Below are positions 12,007-23,476 of a stretch of DNA of 64,000 bases, one piece after another. A program made the position numbers and the translations under genes. Origin of the DNA: Hordeum vulgare subsp. vulgare (taxonomy: Eukaryota > Streptophyta > Magnoliopsida > Poales > Poaceae). Position 1 is the stretch's first letter. Every line of letters starts with the position of its first letter. Where the stretch lies: contig NC_058521.1 in assembly GCF_904849725.1 (NCBI RefSeq), positions 559,384,176 through 559,448,175 on the forward strand, written 5' to 3'. The notes under the pieces were generated by a model. That model was not told where the DNA came from and searched no databases. It was given only the letters and a program-made list of their open reading frames with translations.

Positions 12007-12955
12007 GTTGGATATTGACTGAGGAGTGTCTCGCGTCATGTCTACATAGTTCTCGAACCCGCAGGGTCTGCACACTTAAGGTTCGATGATGTTTTAGTAT
12101 AGTTGAGATATATGTGTGGTTACCGAATATTGTTCGGAGTCCCGCATGAGACCACGGACGTCACGAGGGTTTCCGGAATGGTCCGGAAACGAAGATTGAT
12201 GTATAGGATGGTTGGTCACCGGAAAGTTTCAGGCAATTCCGGCAGTGTACCGGGAGTGACGAATGGGTTCCGGGTGTTTACCTGGAGGGGCCCACCCACC
12301 CGAGAGTGAGCCCAAGGCCCTTGGGTGGTGCACCAAGTACTTAGTGGGCTGGTGGAGTCAACCCATGAAGGCTATGGCGCCACAAGCAAAAAATACCAAA
12401 GGAAAGAAGAAAAAAAGAGAGGGAAGTGGGAAGGAAGGAGTGGACTCCTTCCCCACCAAACCGAATTAGGGTTGGAATCCAACTCCTCCCCCTTGGCCGG
12501 CGCACCCTTGAGGGCCTTCAGCCCCAAGTCTAGCCCCCTCCCCTCCTCCTATATTTATTGGTGGTTTAGGGCTTTTTGAGATACAACTTTGCCACGTGCA
12601 ACTCTAGCCTATTCCACATGGTTTTACCTCTAGATCGGTTTCCTGCGGAGCTCGGGCGGAGCCCTGCAGGAGTAGATCATCACCACCACCGGGGTGCCGT
12701 CACGCTGCCGGAGAACTCATCTACTTCTCCGTCTTTCTTGATGGATCAAGAAGGCCGAGATCATCTTCGAGCTGTACATGTGCTGAACGCGGAGGTGCCG
12801 TCCATTCGGCATTAGATCGGAACGGATCGTGGGACGGATCGCGAGACGGTTCGTGGGACGGATCGTGGGACGGTTCGAGGGACGGATCGTGAATACGTTC
12901 CACTACATCAACCACGTTTCTTAACGCTTCCCGCTGAGCGGTCTACAAGGGTACG
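12007..12955 (+). repeat. Solo LTR L1, second piece
   Basis: LTR sequence resumes with the TSD copy GTTGG (12007-12011) and continues at ATATTGACTGAGG, exactly where the first piece stopped. It runs through U3, the TATA region near 12550-12556 and R/U5, to TACAAGGGTACG (12944-12955), which is the target duplicated by the LINE insertion. The last 92 bp of L1 are at 60099-60190. Confidence 0.87.
12823..12894 (+). repeat. 12-bp minisatellite in L1 U5 region
   Basis: Six tandem 12-mers of the form CGGATCGTGGGA follow one another with one to three changes each. Other LTRs in the window carry fewer or more units at the same place: about four in BARE #1 near 16457-16505 and about five to six in #3 near 45890-45955. 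Confidence 0.8.
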
Positions 12956-13688
12956 TTTTTTTTAGTGTAAGACAGTAGGAGTGGCTCCTACTGCATGTAT
13001 ATATAAACAGGCAGACAATATTACATGTACATGGGGGTGTGGTGGGCGAGTGGTGAGGGTGGAAGGGGTGCGGGGTTTACAACCTTAAGAGGGGGTCACC
13101 AGAGATGCAACAATGTCGTCTACGAGCTGTGCCTTGCTAGCTGGCACCCTAAATCTAAGGTTGGAGAAGTCCCCTACAAACCTACGTCTCCAAGAGTCCA
13201 GGGAAGGTGTTACATTCTCAAAGAACTTGTTATTTCTTTCTTTCCACAGACTCCAAGCCGCTACCAGGAAGATCTCCATGAACATCTAACGGGGATGCGT
13301 CGTCTTCTGATGTTGCAACACATGTAGTCCGTGATCGCGGACAGTCCACTTAATTCCCAACAACTCCCAACAACGTTGGCTAAAACCGCATCCAAAGAAG
13401 AGATGCTCAAGCGTCTCCTCCACATGACGACCACACTGCAGGCAGTCTAGCGTGGATCCTATATTTTAATGTCTTCTTTTGAGCATGTTCCTCGTGTTAA
13501 GCCTATCCATCAACAAGAACCAACCGAACACTTTTATCTTCAGCATGCATTTTGACTTCCACAGCCAGCCGAATGTTGCATGAGCAACGACTCCCCTGAA
13601 GCACAAGCAAGGATAATCCGATGTCTTGAAGGCGTCGGCTCCCCAGGCGCATTTCCGCCTATCTCCATTAGGGTTGAGCGCAACCTCG
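12956..13688 (-). pseudogene. L1-type LINE, 3' part (zinc-binding end of ORF2)
   Basis: Read on the minus strand, this is the C-terminal end of a non-LTR retrotransposon ORF2, with the plant zf-RVT region and a CxxC...H...C cluster (CLQCGRHVEETLEHLFFGC) near 13350-13430. The frame ends at the stop at 13085. Two in-frame stops interrupt it, at 13466-13468 and 13286-13288. A run of eight T at 12956-12963 is the poly(A) tail on the minus strand. The upstream part of the same ORF is at 59556-60086; the frame joins exactly across the Athila insertion. A 12 bp TSD TACAAGGGTACG (12944-12955 and 60087-60098) brackets the LINE. The 5' truncation is typical of LINEs. Confidence 0.88.
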
Positions 13689-14863
13689 TGATAACCCACA
13701 AGTATAGGGGATCGCAACAGTTTTCGAGGGTAGAGTATTCAACCCAAATTTATTGATTCCACACAAGGGGAAGCCAAAGAATATTCTCAAGTATTAGCAG
13801 TTGAGTTGTCAATTCAACCACACCTGAAAGATTTAGTATCTGCAGCAAAGTATCAGTAACAAGGTAGTGTGATAGCAACACTAGCAACGGTAACCAGTAG
13901 CAGCAGTGACAGCAGTAGTGACAGAGTAACAGTAGCCGCAGTGACAGCAGTAGCAGCAAAGTTACAGTAACAACAGCGACAATAGTAGCAGCAAAGTAAT
14001 GTAGGAAGGACGAGTAGGAAAAACTCGTAGGCATTGGATCGGTGATGAATGATTATGCCGGATGCTATTCATCATGCAACAATTATAACACGGAGAGATA
14101 TGTAACTAGCTCCAGTTCGTCAATGTAATGTAGGCATGTATTTCGTATGTAGTCATACGTGCTTAGGGAAAAGAACTTGCATGACATCTATTGTCCATCC
14201 CTCCCGTGGCAGCGGGGTCCTAATGGAAACTACGGGATATTAAGGTTCTCCTTTTAATAAAGAACCGGACCAACGCATTAACCCTTGGTGAATACATGAA
14301 CTCCTCATACTATGGTCATCTCCAGGAGTGGTTCCGGCTATTGTCACTCCGGGGTTGCCGGGTCATAACACATAGTAGGTGACTACAACTTGCAAGATAG
14401 GATTAAGAACACACATATATTAGCGAAAACATAATAGGTTCAGATCTGAAATCATGGCACTCGGGCCCTAGTGACAAGCATTAAGCATGGCAAAGAAGTA
14501 GCAACATCAATCTCAGAACATAGTGGATACTAGGGATCAATCCCCGTCAAAACTAACTCGATTACATGATAGATCTCATCCAACCCATCACCGTCCAGCA
14601 AGCCTACGATGAGATTACTCAAGAATGGTGAAGAGCATCATGGAGTTGGCGATGAAGGAAGATTGGTGATGACGATGGCGACGATCTCCCCTCTCCGGAG
14701 CCCAGAACGGACTCCGGATGTGCCCTCCAGATGAAGAACAAGAGGTGGCGGCGCCTCTGTATCGTAAAACGCGATGAACTCTTCTTATTGATTTTTTTCC
14801 GGATGAAAGGGACTAAATAGAGCTGAGATTGGAGGCGGTGGAGCCTCGTGGGCCCCACGATCC
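13689..14863 (-). repeat. Athila 3' LTR, distal piece
   Basis: This LTR piece begins TGATAACCCACAAGTATAGG on the + strand and is interrupted at 14863 by BARE #1. It continues at 23185. It contains a degenerate trinucleotide-like tract of CAG/GTA/ACA words at about 13890-14000, with a counterpart at 50550-50655 in the 5' LTR. A leucine-rich minus-strand ORF over that tract is not a gene. Confidence 0.87.
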
Positions 14864-16664
14864 TGTTGGAATTATGCCCTAGAGGCAATAATAAATGTAT
14901 AGTTATTATTATAATTCCTGTATCAAGATAATAGTTTATTATCCATGCTATAATTGTATTGAATGAAGACTCATTTACATGTGTGGATACATAGACGAAA
15001 CACCGTCCCTAGCATGCCTCTAGTTGGCTAGCCAGTTGATCGATGATAGTCAATGTCTTCTGATTATGAACAAGGTGTTGTTGCTTGATAACTGGATCAC
15101 GTCATTGGGAGAATCACGTGATGGACTAGACCCAAACTAATAGACGTAGCATGTTGATCGTGTCATTTTGTTGCTACTGTTTTCTGCGTGTCAAGTATTT
15201 ATTCCTATGACCATGAGATCATATAACTCACTGACACCGGAGGAATGCTTTATGTGTATCAAACGTCGCAACGTAACTGGGTGACTCCGAAGGTGTTAGT
15301 TGAGTTAGTATGGATCAAGACTGGGATTTGTCACTCCGTGTGACGGAGAGGTATCTCGGGGCCCACTCGGTAATACAACATCACACACAAGCCTTGCAAG
15401 CAATGTAACTTAGTGTAAGTTGCGGGATCTTGTATTGCGGAACGAGTAAAGAGACTTGCCGGTAAACGAGATTGAAATAGGTATGCGGATACTGACGATC
15501 GAATCTCGGGCAAGTAACATACCGAAGGACAAAGGGAATGACATACGGGATTATACGAATCCTTGGCACTGAGGTTCAAACGATAAGATCTTCGTAGAAT
15601 ATGTAGGATCCAATATGGGCATCCAGGTCCCGCTATTGGATATTGACCGAGGAGTATCTCGGGTCATGTCTACATAGTTCTCGAACCCGCAGGGTCTGCA
15701 CACTTAAGGTTCGACGTTGTTTTATGCGTATTTGAGTTATATGGTTGGTTACCGAATGTTGTTCGGAGTCCCGGATGAGATCACGGACGTCACGAGGGTT
15801 TCCGGAATGGTCCGGAAACGAAGATTGATATACAGGATGACCTCATTTGATTACCGGAAGGTTTTCGGAGTTACCGGGAATGTACCGGGAATGACGAATG
15901 GGTTCCGGGGGTTCACCGGAGGGGGGCAACCCACTCCGGGGAAGCCCATAGGTATTTGTGGGGGTCACACCAGCCCTTAGTGGGCTGGTGGGACAGCCCA
16001 CCAAATCCTATGCGCCAAGGAAGAAAAATCAAAGGAAGAAAAAAAAAAGAGGAAGAAGTGGGAAGGGGGAAGGACTCCCTCCCACCAAACCAAGTAGGAC
16101 TCGGTTTGGGGGGGGAGAGTCCTCCCCCCTGGCTCGGCCGACCCCTTGGGGTTCCCTTGGACCCCAAGGCAAGGTCCCCCTCTCTCCTCCTATATATATG
16201 GGGCTTTTAGGGCAGATTTGAGACGACTTTCTCACGGCTGCCCGACCACATACCTCCATAGTTTTTCCTCTAGATCGTGTTTCTGCGGAGCTCGGGCGGA
16301 GCCCTGCTGAGACAAGATCATCACCAACCTCCGGAGCGCCGTCACGCTGCCGGAGAACTCTTCTACCTCTCCGTCTCTCTTGCTGGATCAAGAAGGCCGA
16401 GATCATCGTCGAGCTGTACGTGTGCTGAACGCGGAGGTGCCGTCCGTTCGGTACTAGATCGTGGGACTGATCGCGGGATTGTTCGCGGGGCGGATCGAGG
16501 GACGTGAGGACGTTCCACTACATCAACCGCGTTCTCTAAACGCTTCTGCTGTACGATCTACAAGTGTACGTAGATCACTCATCCCCTCTCGTAGATGGAC
16601 ATCACCATGATAGGTCTTCGTGCGCGTAGGAAATTTTTTGTTTCCCATGCGACGTTCCCCAACA
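14864..16664 (+). repeat. BARE #1 5' LTR
   Basis: It runs TGTTGGAATTATG...CCCCAACA over 1801 bp. The AATTATG start is shared with BARE #2 and differs from the AAATATG start of L1, A, E0 and #3. A 23 bp segment starting TATAAAGATGCTC, present in the 3' LTR, is missing after GGGTGAC near 15285. Confidence 0.92.
16191..16199 (+). promoter_or_regulatory. LTR TATA box of BARE #1
   Basis: TATATATAT lies downstream of three inverted repeats and upstream of the R region. The same position is kept in the other LTRs, for example 8055-8062 in A and 51769-51776 (minus) in #2. BARE LTRs are known to promote transcription; the exact start is not visible here. Confidence 0.65.
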
Positions 16665-16665
16665 G

Positions 16666-16678
16666 TGGCATCATGAGC
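16666..16678 (+). other. BARE #1 primer binding site
   Basis: TGGCATCATGAGC begins two bases after the LTR end. It resembles the tRNA-iMet complement TGGTATCAGAGC, with one substitution and one extra T. Confidence 0.8.
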
Positions 16679-17936
16679 TAGGTTCATGCGTAGATGTCTT
16701 CTCGAGTAGAACACAAAAGGTTTTGTGGGCGGTGATGTGCGTTTTGCTGCCCTCCTTAGTCTTTTCTTGATTCCGCGGTATTGTTGGATTGAAGCGGCTT
16801 GGACCGACATTACTCGTACGCTTACGAGAGACTGGTTTCATCGTTACGAGTAACCCCCTTTGCTCAAAGATGACTGGCAAGTGACGGTTTCTCCAACTTT
16901 AGTTGAATCGGATTTGACCGAGGAGGTCCTTGGATGAGGTTAAATAGCAACTCATATATCTCCGTTGTGGTGTTTGCGTAAGTAAGATGCGATCCTACTA
17001 GATACCCTTGGTCACCACGTAAAACATGCAACAACAAAATTAGAGGACGTCTAACTTGTTTTTGCAGGGTATGATTGTGATGTGATATGGCCAAACGATG
17101 TGATGTGATATATTGGATGTATGAGATGATCATGTTGTAATAGAAATATCGACTTGCATGTCGATGGTACGGCAACCGGCAGGAGCCATAGGGTTGTCTT
17201 TATACTAACATATGTGCTTGCAGATGCGTTTACTATTTTGCTAGGATGTAGCTTTAGTAGTGATAGCATAAGTAGCACGACAACCCCGATGGCGACACGT
17301 TGATGGAGATCATGATGATGGAGATCATGGTGTGGCGCCGGTGACAAGAAGATCGTGCCGGTGCTTTAGTGATGGAGATCAAGAAGCACGTGATGATGGC
17401 CATATCATGTCACTTATGAATTGCATGTGATGTTAATCCTTTTATGCACCTTATTTTGCTTAGAACGACGGTAGCATTATGAGGTGATCTCTCACTAAAA
17501 CTTCAAGAAGAAATTGTGTTCTCCCCGACTGTGCACCGTTGCTACAGTTCGTCGTTTCGAGACACCACGTGATGATCGGGTGTGATAGACTCAACGTTCA
17601 CATACAACGGGTGCAAAACAGTTGCGCACGCGGAACACTCGGGTTAAGCTTGACGAGCCTAGCATGTGCAGACATGGCCTCGGAACACATGAGACCGAAA
17701 GGTCGATCATGAATCATATAGTTGATATGATTAGCATAGGGATGCTTACCACTGAAACTACTCTCGACTCACGTGATGATCGGACTTGGGATAGTGTAAG
17801 TGGATCATGAACCACTCAAATGACTAGAGAGATGTACTTTTTGAGTGGGAGTTTAGCATATAATTTGATTAAGTTGAACTCTAATTATCTTGAACATAGT
17901 CTAAAGTCCACTTTGAATATATTTGTGTTGTAGATC
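16679..17936 (+). other. BARE #1 untranslated leader
   Basis: A 1.26 kb leader separates the primer binding site from the gag ATG. It contains only short ORFs, unrelated to known proteins, and is closely shared with A, #2, #3 and E0. Leaders of this family hold dimerisation and packaging sequences; those functions are inferred from the family. Confidence 0.75.
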
Positions 17937-19286
17937 ATGGCTCACGCAAGTGTCATCCTCAATTTTAATACGTTCCTAGAGAAAGCTAAGTTGAAAGATG
18001 ATGGAAGCAACTTTGTAGACTGGGCTCGTAATCTTAAGCTAATCTTACAAGCTGGAAAGAAGGATTATGTCCTTAATGCTCTGCTAGGAGATGAACCACC
18101 CGCTACGGCTGATCAGGATGTTAAGAACGCTTGGTTAGCACGTAAGGAGGACTACTCAATAGTTCAATGTGCAGTCTTGTATGGCTTAGAACCGGGACTT
18201 CAACGTCGCTTTGAGCATCATGGAGCATTTGAGATGTTCCAGGAGTTGAAGTTTATCTTTCAGAAGAACGCCCGGATCGAGAGGTATGAGACCTCCGATA
18301 AATTCTATGCTTGCAAGATGGAGGAAAACTCGTCTGTCAGTGAACATGTGCTCAAAATGTCTGGGTACTCAAACCGTCTGGCTGAACTGGGGATTGAACT
18401 CCCGCAAGAAGCTATCACTGACAGAATCCTTCAATCACTGCCGCCAAGCTACAAAGGCTTTGTGTTGAACTACAACATGCAAGGGATGAACAAGTCTCCC
18501 GGCGAGTTGTTTGCGATGCTGAAAGTCGCAGAGTCTGAACTCCGTAAAGAGCATCAAGTGTTGATGGTGAGCAAGACCACTAGTTTCAAGAGAAACGGCA
18601 AAGGCAACAAGGGCAATTCGAAGAAGAGCGGCAAGCCTGTTGCCAATCCGCCGAAGAAACCCAAGGCTGGACCTAAGCCTGAAACAGAGTGCTTCTATTG
18701 CAAGGGTATGGGTCACTGGAAGCGCAATTGCCCCAAGTATCTGGCAGATAAGAAGGCGGGCAAAGAAAAATCAGGTATATTTGATATACATGTTATTGAT
18801 GTGTACTTAACCAGCTCTCGTAGTAGTGCCTGGGTATTCGATACCGGTTCTGTTGCTCACATTTGCAACTCGAAGCAGGAACTGCGGAATAGACGAAGGC
18901 TGGCGAAACACGAAGTGACGATGCGCGTAGGAAACGGTTCCAAGGTTGATGCAATCGCCGTCGGCACAGTGTCACTTCAACTACCATCGGGATTAGTGAT
19001 GAACTTAAATCATTGTTATTTAGTGCCTGCGTTGAGCATGAACATTATATCTGGATCTTGTTTATTGCGAGACGGTTACTCTTTTAAGTCTGAGAATAAT
19101 GGTTGTTCTATTTCTATGAGTAACATCTTTTATGGTCATGCACCGAATGTGAGAGGATTGTTCATATTGAATCTTGATAGAGATACGCATATACATAACA
19201 TTGAGACCAAAAGAGTTAGAGTAAACAATGATAGCGCCATATTTTTATGGCACTGCCGCTTGGGTCATATTGGTGTAAAGCGATGA
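17937..19286 (+). pseudogene. gag-pro: BARE #1 Gag-protease part of polyprotein (frameshifted end)
   Basis: A 449-residue frame begins ATGGCTCACGC at the expected gag start. Residues 1-230 are Gag, with the basic stretch at 215-250. A CCHC zinc knuckle (C252, C255, H260, C265) follows. The aspartic protease motif DTGS is at 302-305. The frame then enters the integrase N-terminal zinc region (WHCRLGH, 438-444) and ends at a TGA at 19284-19286. BARE #2 has one more base at this place and reads on, so the stop comes from a one-base deletion. The product would contain Gag and protease only. Gag forms cytoplasmic particles that package element RNA; protease cleaves the polyprotein. Confidence 0.92.
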
Positions 19287-21916
19287 AGAAACTCCATGCT
19301 GATGGACTTTTGGAGTCACTTGACTTTGATTCACTTGACACGTGCGAACCATGCCTCATGGGCAAGATGACTAAGACTCCGTTCTCCGGAACAATGGAGC
19401 GTGCAAGTGACTTGTTGGAAATCATACATACCGATGTGTGTGGTCCAATGAGCGTGGAGGCACGCGGCGGATATCGTTACTTTCTCACCTTCACTGACGA
19501 TTTAAGTAGATATGGTTATGTCTACTTGATGAAGCACAAGTCTGAAACATTTGAAAAGTTCAAGCAATTTCAGAGTGAAGTGGAAAATCATCGTAACAAG
19601 AAGATCAAGTTCCTACGGTCTGATCGTGGGGGTGAATATCTGAGTTTCGAGTTTGGTACTCACTTAAAACAATGTGGAATTGTTTCGCAGTTAACACCGC
19701 CTGGAACACCACAGCGTAATGGTGTGTCCGAACGTCGTAATCGTACTTTGTTAGAAATGGTGCGATCTATGATGTCTCTTACTGATTTGCCGTTATCATT
19801 TTGGGGTTATGCATTAGAAACAGCTGCATTCACTTTAAATAGGGCACCATCGAAATCCGTTGAGACGACACCATATGAACTGTGGTATGGCAAAAGGCCA
19901 AAGTTGTCGTTTCTTAAAATTTGGGGATGTGATGCTTATGTCAAAAAGCTTCAGCCTGAAAAACTGGAACCCAAAGCGGAAAAGTGCGTCTTCATAGGTT
20001 ACCCAAAAGAGACAGTTGGGTACACCTTCTATCTCAAATCCGAGGGCAAAGTGTTTGTTGCTAAGAACGGAACTTTTCTCGAGAAGGAGTTTCTCTCGAG
20101 AGAATTGAGTGGGAGGAAGATAGAACTTGACGAGGTTGTCGAACCTCTCATCCCTCTGGATGGTGGCGCAGGGCAAGGGGAAACCTCTGTCATTGCGACG
20201 CCGGTTGAGGAGGAAGTTAATGATGATGATCATGAAACTCCAATTCAAGTTTCTGTTGAACCACGCAGGTCGACGAGATCACGTGCTGCTCCAGAGTGGT
20301 ACGGTAATCCCGTCTTATCAATCATGTTGTTAGACAACAATGAACCTGCAAATTATGAAGAAGCAATAGTGGGCCCAGATTCCAACAAATGGCTAGAAGC
20401 CATGAAATCCGAGATAGGATCCATGTATGAGAACAAAGTGTGGACTTTGGAGATGCTGCCTGAGGGCCGCAAGGCTATTCAGAACAAATGGATCTTTAAG
20501 AAGAAGACGGACGCTGACGGTAATGTGACCGTTTATAAAGCTCGACTTGTGGCAAAGGGTTTTTCACAAGTTCCAGGAATTGACTACGATGAGACTTTCT
20601 CTCCCGTAGCGATGCTTAAGTCCGTCAGAATCATGTTAGCAATAGCTGCATTTTTCGATTATGAAATTTGGCAGATGGATGTCAAAACGGCGTTCCTTAA
20701 CGGTTTCCTTAAGGAAGAGTTGTATATGATGCAACCCGAAGGTTTTGTCGATCCTAAAAATGCTGACAAGGTGTGCAAGCTCCAGCGATCCATTTATGGA
20801 CTGGTGCAAGCATCTCGGAGTTGGAACAAACGCTTTGATGAGGTGATCAAAGCATTTGGGTTTATACAAGTGGTTGGAGAATCTTGTATTTACAAGAAAG
20901 TGAGTGGGAGCTCTGTGGCGTTTCTAATATTATATGTGGATGACATATTACTGATTGGAAACAACGTAGAGCTTTTGGAGAGCATAAAAGGTTACTTGAA
21001 TAAAAGTTTCTCTATGAAGGACCTAGGAGAAGCTGCTTACATTCTAGGCATTAAGATCTATAGGGATAGATCAAAACGCCTGATAGGACTTTCACAAAGC
21101 ACATACCTTGATAAAGTTTTGAAGAGGTTCAAAATGCAACAGTCCAAGAAAGGGTTCTTGCCAGTGTTACAAGGTACGAGATTGAGTAAGACTCAGTGCC
21201 CAGCAACTGATGAGGATAGAGAGCATATGCGCTCCGTCCCCTATGCTTCAGCCATAGGCTCTATCATGTATGCGATGCTGTGCACTAGACCGGATGTTAG
21301 CCTGGCCATAAGTATGGCAGGTAGGTTCCAGAGTAATCCAGGAGTGGATCACTGGACGGCGGTCAAGAATATCCTGAAGTACCTGAAAAGGACTAAGGAG
21401 ATGTTTCTCCTGTATGGAGGTGACGAAGAGCTCGCCGTAAAAGGTTACGTCGATGCAAGCTTTGACACAGATCCGGACGACTCTAAGTCGCAAACCGGAT
21501 ACGTATTTATTCTTAATGGGGGTGCAGTAAGCTGGTGCAGTTCCAAGCAAAGCGTCGTAGCAGATTCTACATGTGAAGCAGGGTACTTGGCTGCCTCGGA
21601 GGCGGCTAAGGAGGGTGTCTGGATGAAGCAGTTCATGACGGATCTTGGAGTGGTGCCAAGTGCACTGGATCCAATAACCTTGTTCTGTGACAACACTGGT
21701 GCCATTGCCTTAGCAAAGGAACCAAGGTTTCACAAGAAGACCAGACACATCAAACGACGCTTCAACCTCATCCGCGACTACGTCGAGGAGGAGGACGTAA
21801 ATATATGCAAAGTGCACACGGATCTGAATGTAGCAGACCCTCTGACTAAACCTCTTCCATGGCCAAAACATGATCGACACCAGAACTGTATGGGTGTTAG
21901 ATTTGTTACAATGTAA
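19283..21916 (+). pseudogene. pol: BARE #1 Pol: integrase, reverse transcriptase, RNase H
   Basis: After the single-base deletion the polyprotein continues in another frame from about MKKLHADG (19283) to a stop at 21916, 877 residues. Visible parts: integrase zinc half CEPC, then catalytic D in HTDVCGP (~19430), D in RSDRGGEY (19622-19624) and E in GVSERRN (19730-19732); reverse transcriptase with YVDD (20932-20943); RNase H with D in YVDAS (21452-21454). The RNase H motif normally EAEY reads EAGY (codon GGG at 21581-21583), so a catalytic glutamate appears lost; BARE #2 keeps GAG. The order PR-IN-RT-RH is typical of Copia. Total length equals that of #2 apart from the missing base. Confidence 0.92.
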
Positions 21917-21954
21917 TTCACATGGTGATGTGAGGGCTGGATTATTGACTCTAG

Positions 21955-21968
21955 TGCAAGTGGGAGAC
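21955..21968 (+). other. BARE #1 polypurine tract
   Basis: GTGCAAGTGGGAGA lies immediately before the 3' LTR and is the expected primer site for plus-strand DNA synthesis. The reverse complement GTCTCCCACTTGC follows the 3' LTRs of #2 (53128) and #3 (40732). Confidence 0.8.
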
Positions 21969-23179
21969 TGTTGGAATTATGCCCTAGAGGCAATAATAAA
22001 TGTATAGTTATTATTATAATTCCTGTATCAAGATAATAGTTTATTATCCATGCTATAATTGTATTGAATGAAGACTCATTTACATGTGTGGATACATAGA
22101 CGAAACACCGTCCCTAGCATGCCTCTAGTTGGCTAGCCAGTTGATCGATGATAGTCAATGTCTTCTGATTATGAACAAGGTGTTGTTGCTTGATAACTGG
22201 ATCACGTCATTGGGAGAATCACGTGATGGACTAGACCTAAACTAATAGACGTAGCATGTTGATCGTGTCATTTTGTTGCTACTGTTTTCTGTGTGTCAAG
22301 TATTTATTCCTATGACCATGAGATCATATAACTCACTGACACCGGAGGAATGCTTTGTGTGTATCAAACATCGCAACGTAACTGGGTGACTATAAAGATG
22401 CTCTACAGGTATCTCCGAAGGTGTTAGTTGAGTTAGTATGGATCAAGACTGGGATTTGTCACTTCGTGTGACGGAGAGGTATCTCGGGGCCCACTCGGTA
22501 ATACAACATCACACACAAGCCTTGCAAGCAATGTAACTTAGTGTAAGTTGCGGGATCTTGTATTGCGGAACGAGTAAAGAGACTTGCCGGTAAACGAGAT
22601 TGAAATAGGTATGCGGATACTGACGATCGAATCTCGGGCAAGTAACATACCGAAGGACAAAGGGAATGACATACGGGATTATACGAATCCTTGGCACTGA
22701 GGTTCAAACGATAAGATCTTCGTAGAATATGTAGGATCCAATATGGGCATCCAGGTCCCGCTATTGGATATTGACCGAGGAGTATCTCGGGTCATGTCTA
22801 CATAGTTCTCGAACCCGCAGGGTCTGCACACTTAAGGTTCGACGTTGTTTTATGCGTATTTGAGTTATATGGTTGGTTACCGAATGTTGTTCGGAGTCCC
22901 GGATGAGATCACGGACGTCATCGTCGAGCTGTACGTGTGCTGAACGCGGAGGTGCCGTCCGTTCGGTACTAGATCGTGGGACTGATCGCGGGATTGTTCG
23001 CGGGGCGGATCGAGGGACGTGAGGACGTTCCACTACATCAACCGCGTTCTCTAAACGCTTCTGCTGTACGATCTACAAGGGTACGTAGATCACTCATCCC
23101 CTCTCGTAGATGGACATCACCATGATAGGTCTTCGTGCGCGTAGGAAAATTTTTGTTTCCCATGCGACGTTCCCCAACA
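21969..23179 (+). repeat. BARE #1 3' LTR with 613 bp deletion
   Basis: It starts TGTTGGAATTATG and ends CCCCAACA. At 22912-22925 GGACGTCA runs directly into TCGTCGAGC. In the 5' LTR these are separated by 15793-16405, so 613 bp is missing, including the TATA box and the inverted repeats. The junction shares only TCA. The deletion removes the promoter from this LTR. Confidence 0.92.
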
Positions 23180-23457
23180 AATCCTGCCAGGCGCGGCCAG
23201 GGGGCGCACCTGGTGGGCTTGTGGGCTCTCAGCTCCACCCCTCCGGTTGATTCTTGCGCCAGTATTTTTTCTATATTCCACAAAAAATTCCCGTAAATTT
23301 CCAGGTCATTCCGAGAACTTTTATTTCTACGCAAAAACAACACCATGGCAATTCTGCTGAAAACAACGTTAGTCCGGGTTAGTTCCATTCAAATTATGCA
23401 AATTAGAGTCCAAAACAAGGGCAAAAGAGTTTGGAAAAGTAGATACGATCGAGACGA
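23180..23457 (-). repeat. Athila 3' LTR, proximal piece
   Basis: It opens with the BARE #1 TSD copy AATCC (23180-23184) and continues the LTR interrupted at 14863. It corresponds to 59275-59555 of the 5' LTR. The expected GACGTATCA end reads GACGA followed by ACAACTCCCCC, so about four bases (TATC) are missing at the LTR/internal border. Confidence 0.85.
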
Positions 23458-23476
23458 ACAACTCCCCCAAGCTTAA
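23458..23476 (-). other. Athila polypurine tract
   Basis: On the minus strand TAAGCTTGGGGGAG lies just upstream of the 3' LTR, as a polypurine tract should. The same 14-mer occurs again at 25388-25401. Confidence 0.75.

Larger units (their letters stand above)
14864..23179 (+). mobile_element. BARE-1/WIS-type element #1, nearly complete
   Basis: An 8.3 kb Copia element inserted in the Athila 3' LTR, with TSD GATCC (14859-14863) and AATCC (23180-23184), one mismatch in a CpG context. It has both LTRs, primer binding site, leader, one polyprotein-length coding region and a polypurine tract. The 5' LTR is 1801 bp and the 3' LTR 1211 bp. The 5' copy lacks 23 bp near 15285 and the 3' copy lacks 613 bp, so neither LTR is complete. 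The coding region is broken by a single-base deletion near 19284. It is the better preserved of the autonomous-type copies on the + strand. Confidence 0.93.
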
